Positions 63,104 through 64,000 of a stretch of 64,000 nt of DNA are shown piece by piece. Each line of letters opens with the position of its first letter. The stretch's first letter is position 1. Source of the DNA: Istiophorus platypterus (taxonomy: Eukaryota; Chordata; Actinopteri; Istiophoriformes; Istiophoridae); contig CM029126.1 in NCBI GenBank assembly GCA_016859345.1, positions 2,970,501-3,034,500 on the forward strand, written 5' to 3'. Below the pieces are notes generated by a model. It was not told the origin of the DNA and did not search any database. It saw only the letters and a program-made list of their open reading frames with translations. The translations under genes and the position numbers were made by a program.

Positions 63104-63555
63104 TGTGTGTGTGTGTTGCACTTCCTCAGCCAGGCTCATAACCCATCAGAATGTGTTCTGATGTGTAGTAGTACTTTCTGACTTGAGCACCAATCAAAAA
63201 AGACAGCACTGCCCCCCGCAGGTAATTCTGATTTTGCCATGAACAAAAACTTCAGATTAATCTGTTAGGATTCCTTTGTTTGAAAAATGTTAAGAAAATC
63301 GCCAGCCGTTGTTTTATATTCCAACGATATCTAAAGTTTGCTCCAGGAGCGCTACACAGATAAACGTCACGACAAGCAGAACAGCGGGAACTACTGAGAC
63401 GCTCTCGCCTTGTAGACGTTGTGCTTCTCGCTCAGCGTGTCGAAGACGATGTAGATCTCGTTGAGCATGTCCACCACCTGCATGGGCGTGATGTGGATGC
63501 AGATCTCGTTGAACTTGACCACGTCGCTGAACAGGATGGTGACGTCCGGGAAGAC
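59607..63555 (-). CDS. Soluble guanylate cyclase, Gyc-88E-like, 3' part
   Basis: Six minus-strand exons join in frame to the last 330 residues: 63555-63409, 62907-62751, 61951-61842, 61221-61132, 60763-60645 and 59976-59607. The 5' exons (H-NOX, PAS and coiled-coil in this family) lie beyond the window. The class III catalytic domain converts GTP to cGMP. Visible motifs: first metal-binding Asp in VTILFSDVVKF; guanine-selecting Glu and second metal Asp in YKVETIRDAYMVV; RVGIHSGMVVAGVVGLKMP; the Cys of RYCLFGDTVNTASRMES, another guanine marker; and the stabilising Arg in NTASR. KGYMKTYWLKG closes the domain. A proline-rich, acidic tail of about 120 residues follows and ends TCSIL, a CaaX-like motif. 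SDVV, DPSTG and the KTYWL ending resemble Gyc-88E more than GUCY1A/B1 or receptor cyclases. The first intron seen has a GC donor. Gly before the second Asp is Arg. Confidence 0.88.
60572..60608. repeat. GGA triplet microsatellite in a cyclase intron
   Basis: About eleven GAG/GGA triplets lie just downstream, in transcript direction, of the exon 60763-60645 donor. The run is intronic, so its plus-strand E-rich frame is an artefact. Confidence 0.85.
61268..61398. repeat. 14-bp minisatellite in a cyclase intron
   Basis: About nine units of GAGCGTCGAAACAC and variants (GTCAAAACAC, GTCGAAGCCG, GTCGAAACCC) form the array. It starts about 50 bp upstream, in transcript direction, of the exon that begins at 61221. 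The A/G change in the middle (TCGAA or TCAAA) alternates in its central part. Confidence 0.9.
63008..63115. repeat. Compound GT/GA/GT microsatellite in a cyclase intron
   Basis: About 30 GT units, then about 16 GA units, then a short GT run. It lies in the intron that has the GC donor, about 100 bp before its acceptor in transcript direction. Confidence 0.97.
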
Positions 63556-64000
63556 CTGGGGCAGGGGCGAGGTCGCGTTACACGCAAGTACGCACGCATA
63601 CACGCACACAAATATATACATACACATGCATACGCACACACACGCGCACGTGCAGGCACATACGCACATACACACACACACACAGAGGCAGGTATAGATT
63701 AGTTGCGTTGCTGGGTCATGCACAGGTTCCATAGATTTTCCATTGTTATTTTTTCAGTGTTTCCATGGGAAATTTCCTTTTTTTTGGATAGTTTGTACTG
63801 ATTTAATTTTGGATTTAAAGATTTTTTATCTAGTTTCAAACGTTGTAGTTTTGGCTGTTAGTTGGTTGTTTGGTTCCCTGGGTTCAAAGACCTCTTAACT
63901 TGGGCGGCAGAGCTCAAAAAGCATTTAAAAAAGCCACGGAGTCGGCCCTTTCTTCCGGGACCCGATGCTCTGATATTTGGCGGCTTGGCAGCGCCGCCGC
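63556..64000. other. Cyclase intron, right window edge
   Basis: It contains CA-rich sequence (63580-63683) and A/T runs. No further cyclase exon could be recognised on the minus strand before the window ends. Confidence 0.5.

Noticed and set aside
59607..63555. Receptor-type (natriuretic peptide or retinal) guanylate cyclase
   Set aside because: The start of the catalytic domain reads TILFSDVV, not the receptor-type TIYFSDIVGFT, and the DPSTG and KTYWL words fit the soluble Gyc-88E group.

Overview
The window is vertebrate nuclear DNA, almost certainly from a ray-finned (teleost) fish. Genes are split by introns with GT-AG junctions. Microsatellites and minisatellites are very dense, and there are several interspersed repeats of types I recognise from teleost genomes. 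There are no bacterial operons, phage genes or CRISPR arrays.

Layout. From about 1 to 32.7 kb I find no convincing protein-coding gene. This part holds a recent 1.55-kb tandem duplication (1.06-4.27 kb), two copies of one old interspersed repeat (7.1 and 12.1 kb), a 12-bp satellite-like array (12.84 kb), a nearly pure 2.3-kb array of a 9-bp unit (16.0-18.3 kb) and a GC-rich minisatellite (20.5 kb). From 32.8 to 52.7 kb lies a compact block of four conserved genes: tmod4 (+), scnm1 (-), lysmd1 (+) and tnfaip8l2 (-). As I remember human 1q21, the order and relative orientation there are the same. scnm1 and lysmd1 are divergent across a 0.8-kb GC-rich gap; tmod4/scnm1 and lysmd1/tnfaip8l2 are convergent. 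From 52.7 to 59.3 kb is gene-free DNA with one tRNA-SINE-like repeat. From 59.6 kb to the right edge is the 3' part of a class III cyclase gene on the minus strand, resembling the insect-type soluble guanylate cyclase Gyc-88E; its 5' exons lie beyond the window.

The genes are not a pathway. tmod4 caps thin-filament pointed ends in striated muscle, scnm1 is a zinc-finger splicing factor, lysmd1 is a LysM protein of unclear function, tnfaip8l2 is a TIPE-family lipid-binding immune regulator, and the cyclase makes cGMP. Exon joins for all five were worked out by hand and keep frame throughout.

The points most worth a second look are: the cyclase ends in a CaaX-type prenylation motif, uses a probable GC-AG intron and has Arg in place of the usual Gly beside its second metal-binding Asp; the 9-bp mega-array is open in five of six frames; a G-rich hexamer array sits directly on a splice donor of scnm1; and the tmod4 N-terminus is shortened.
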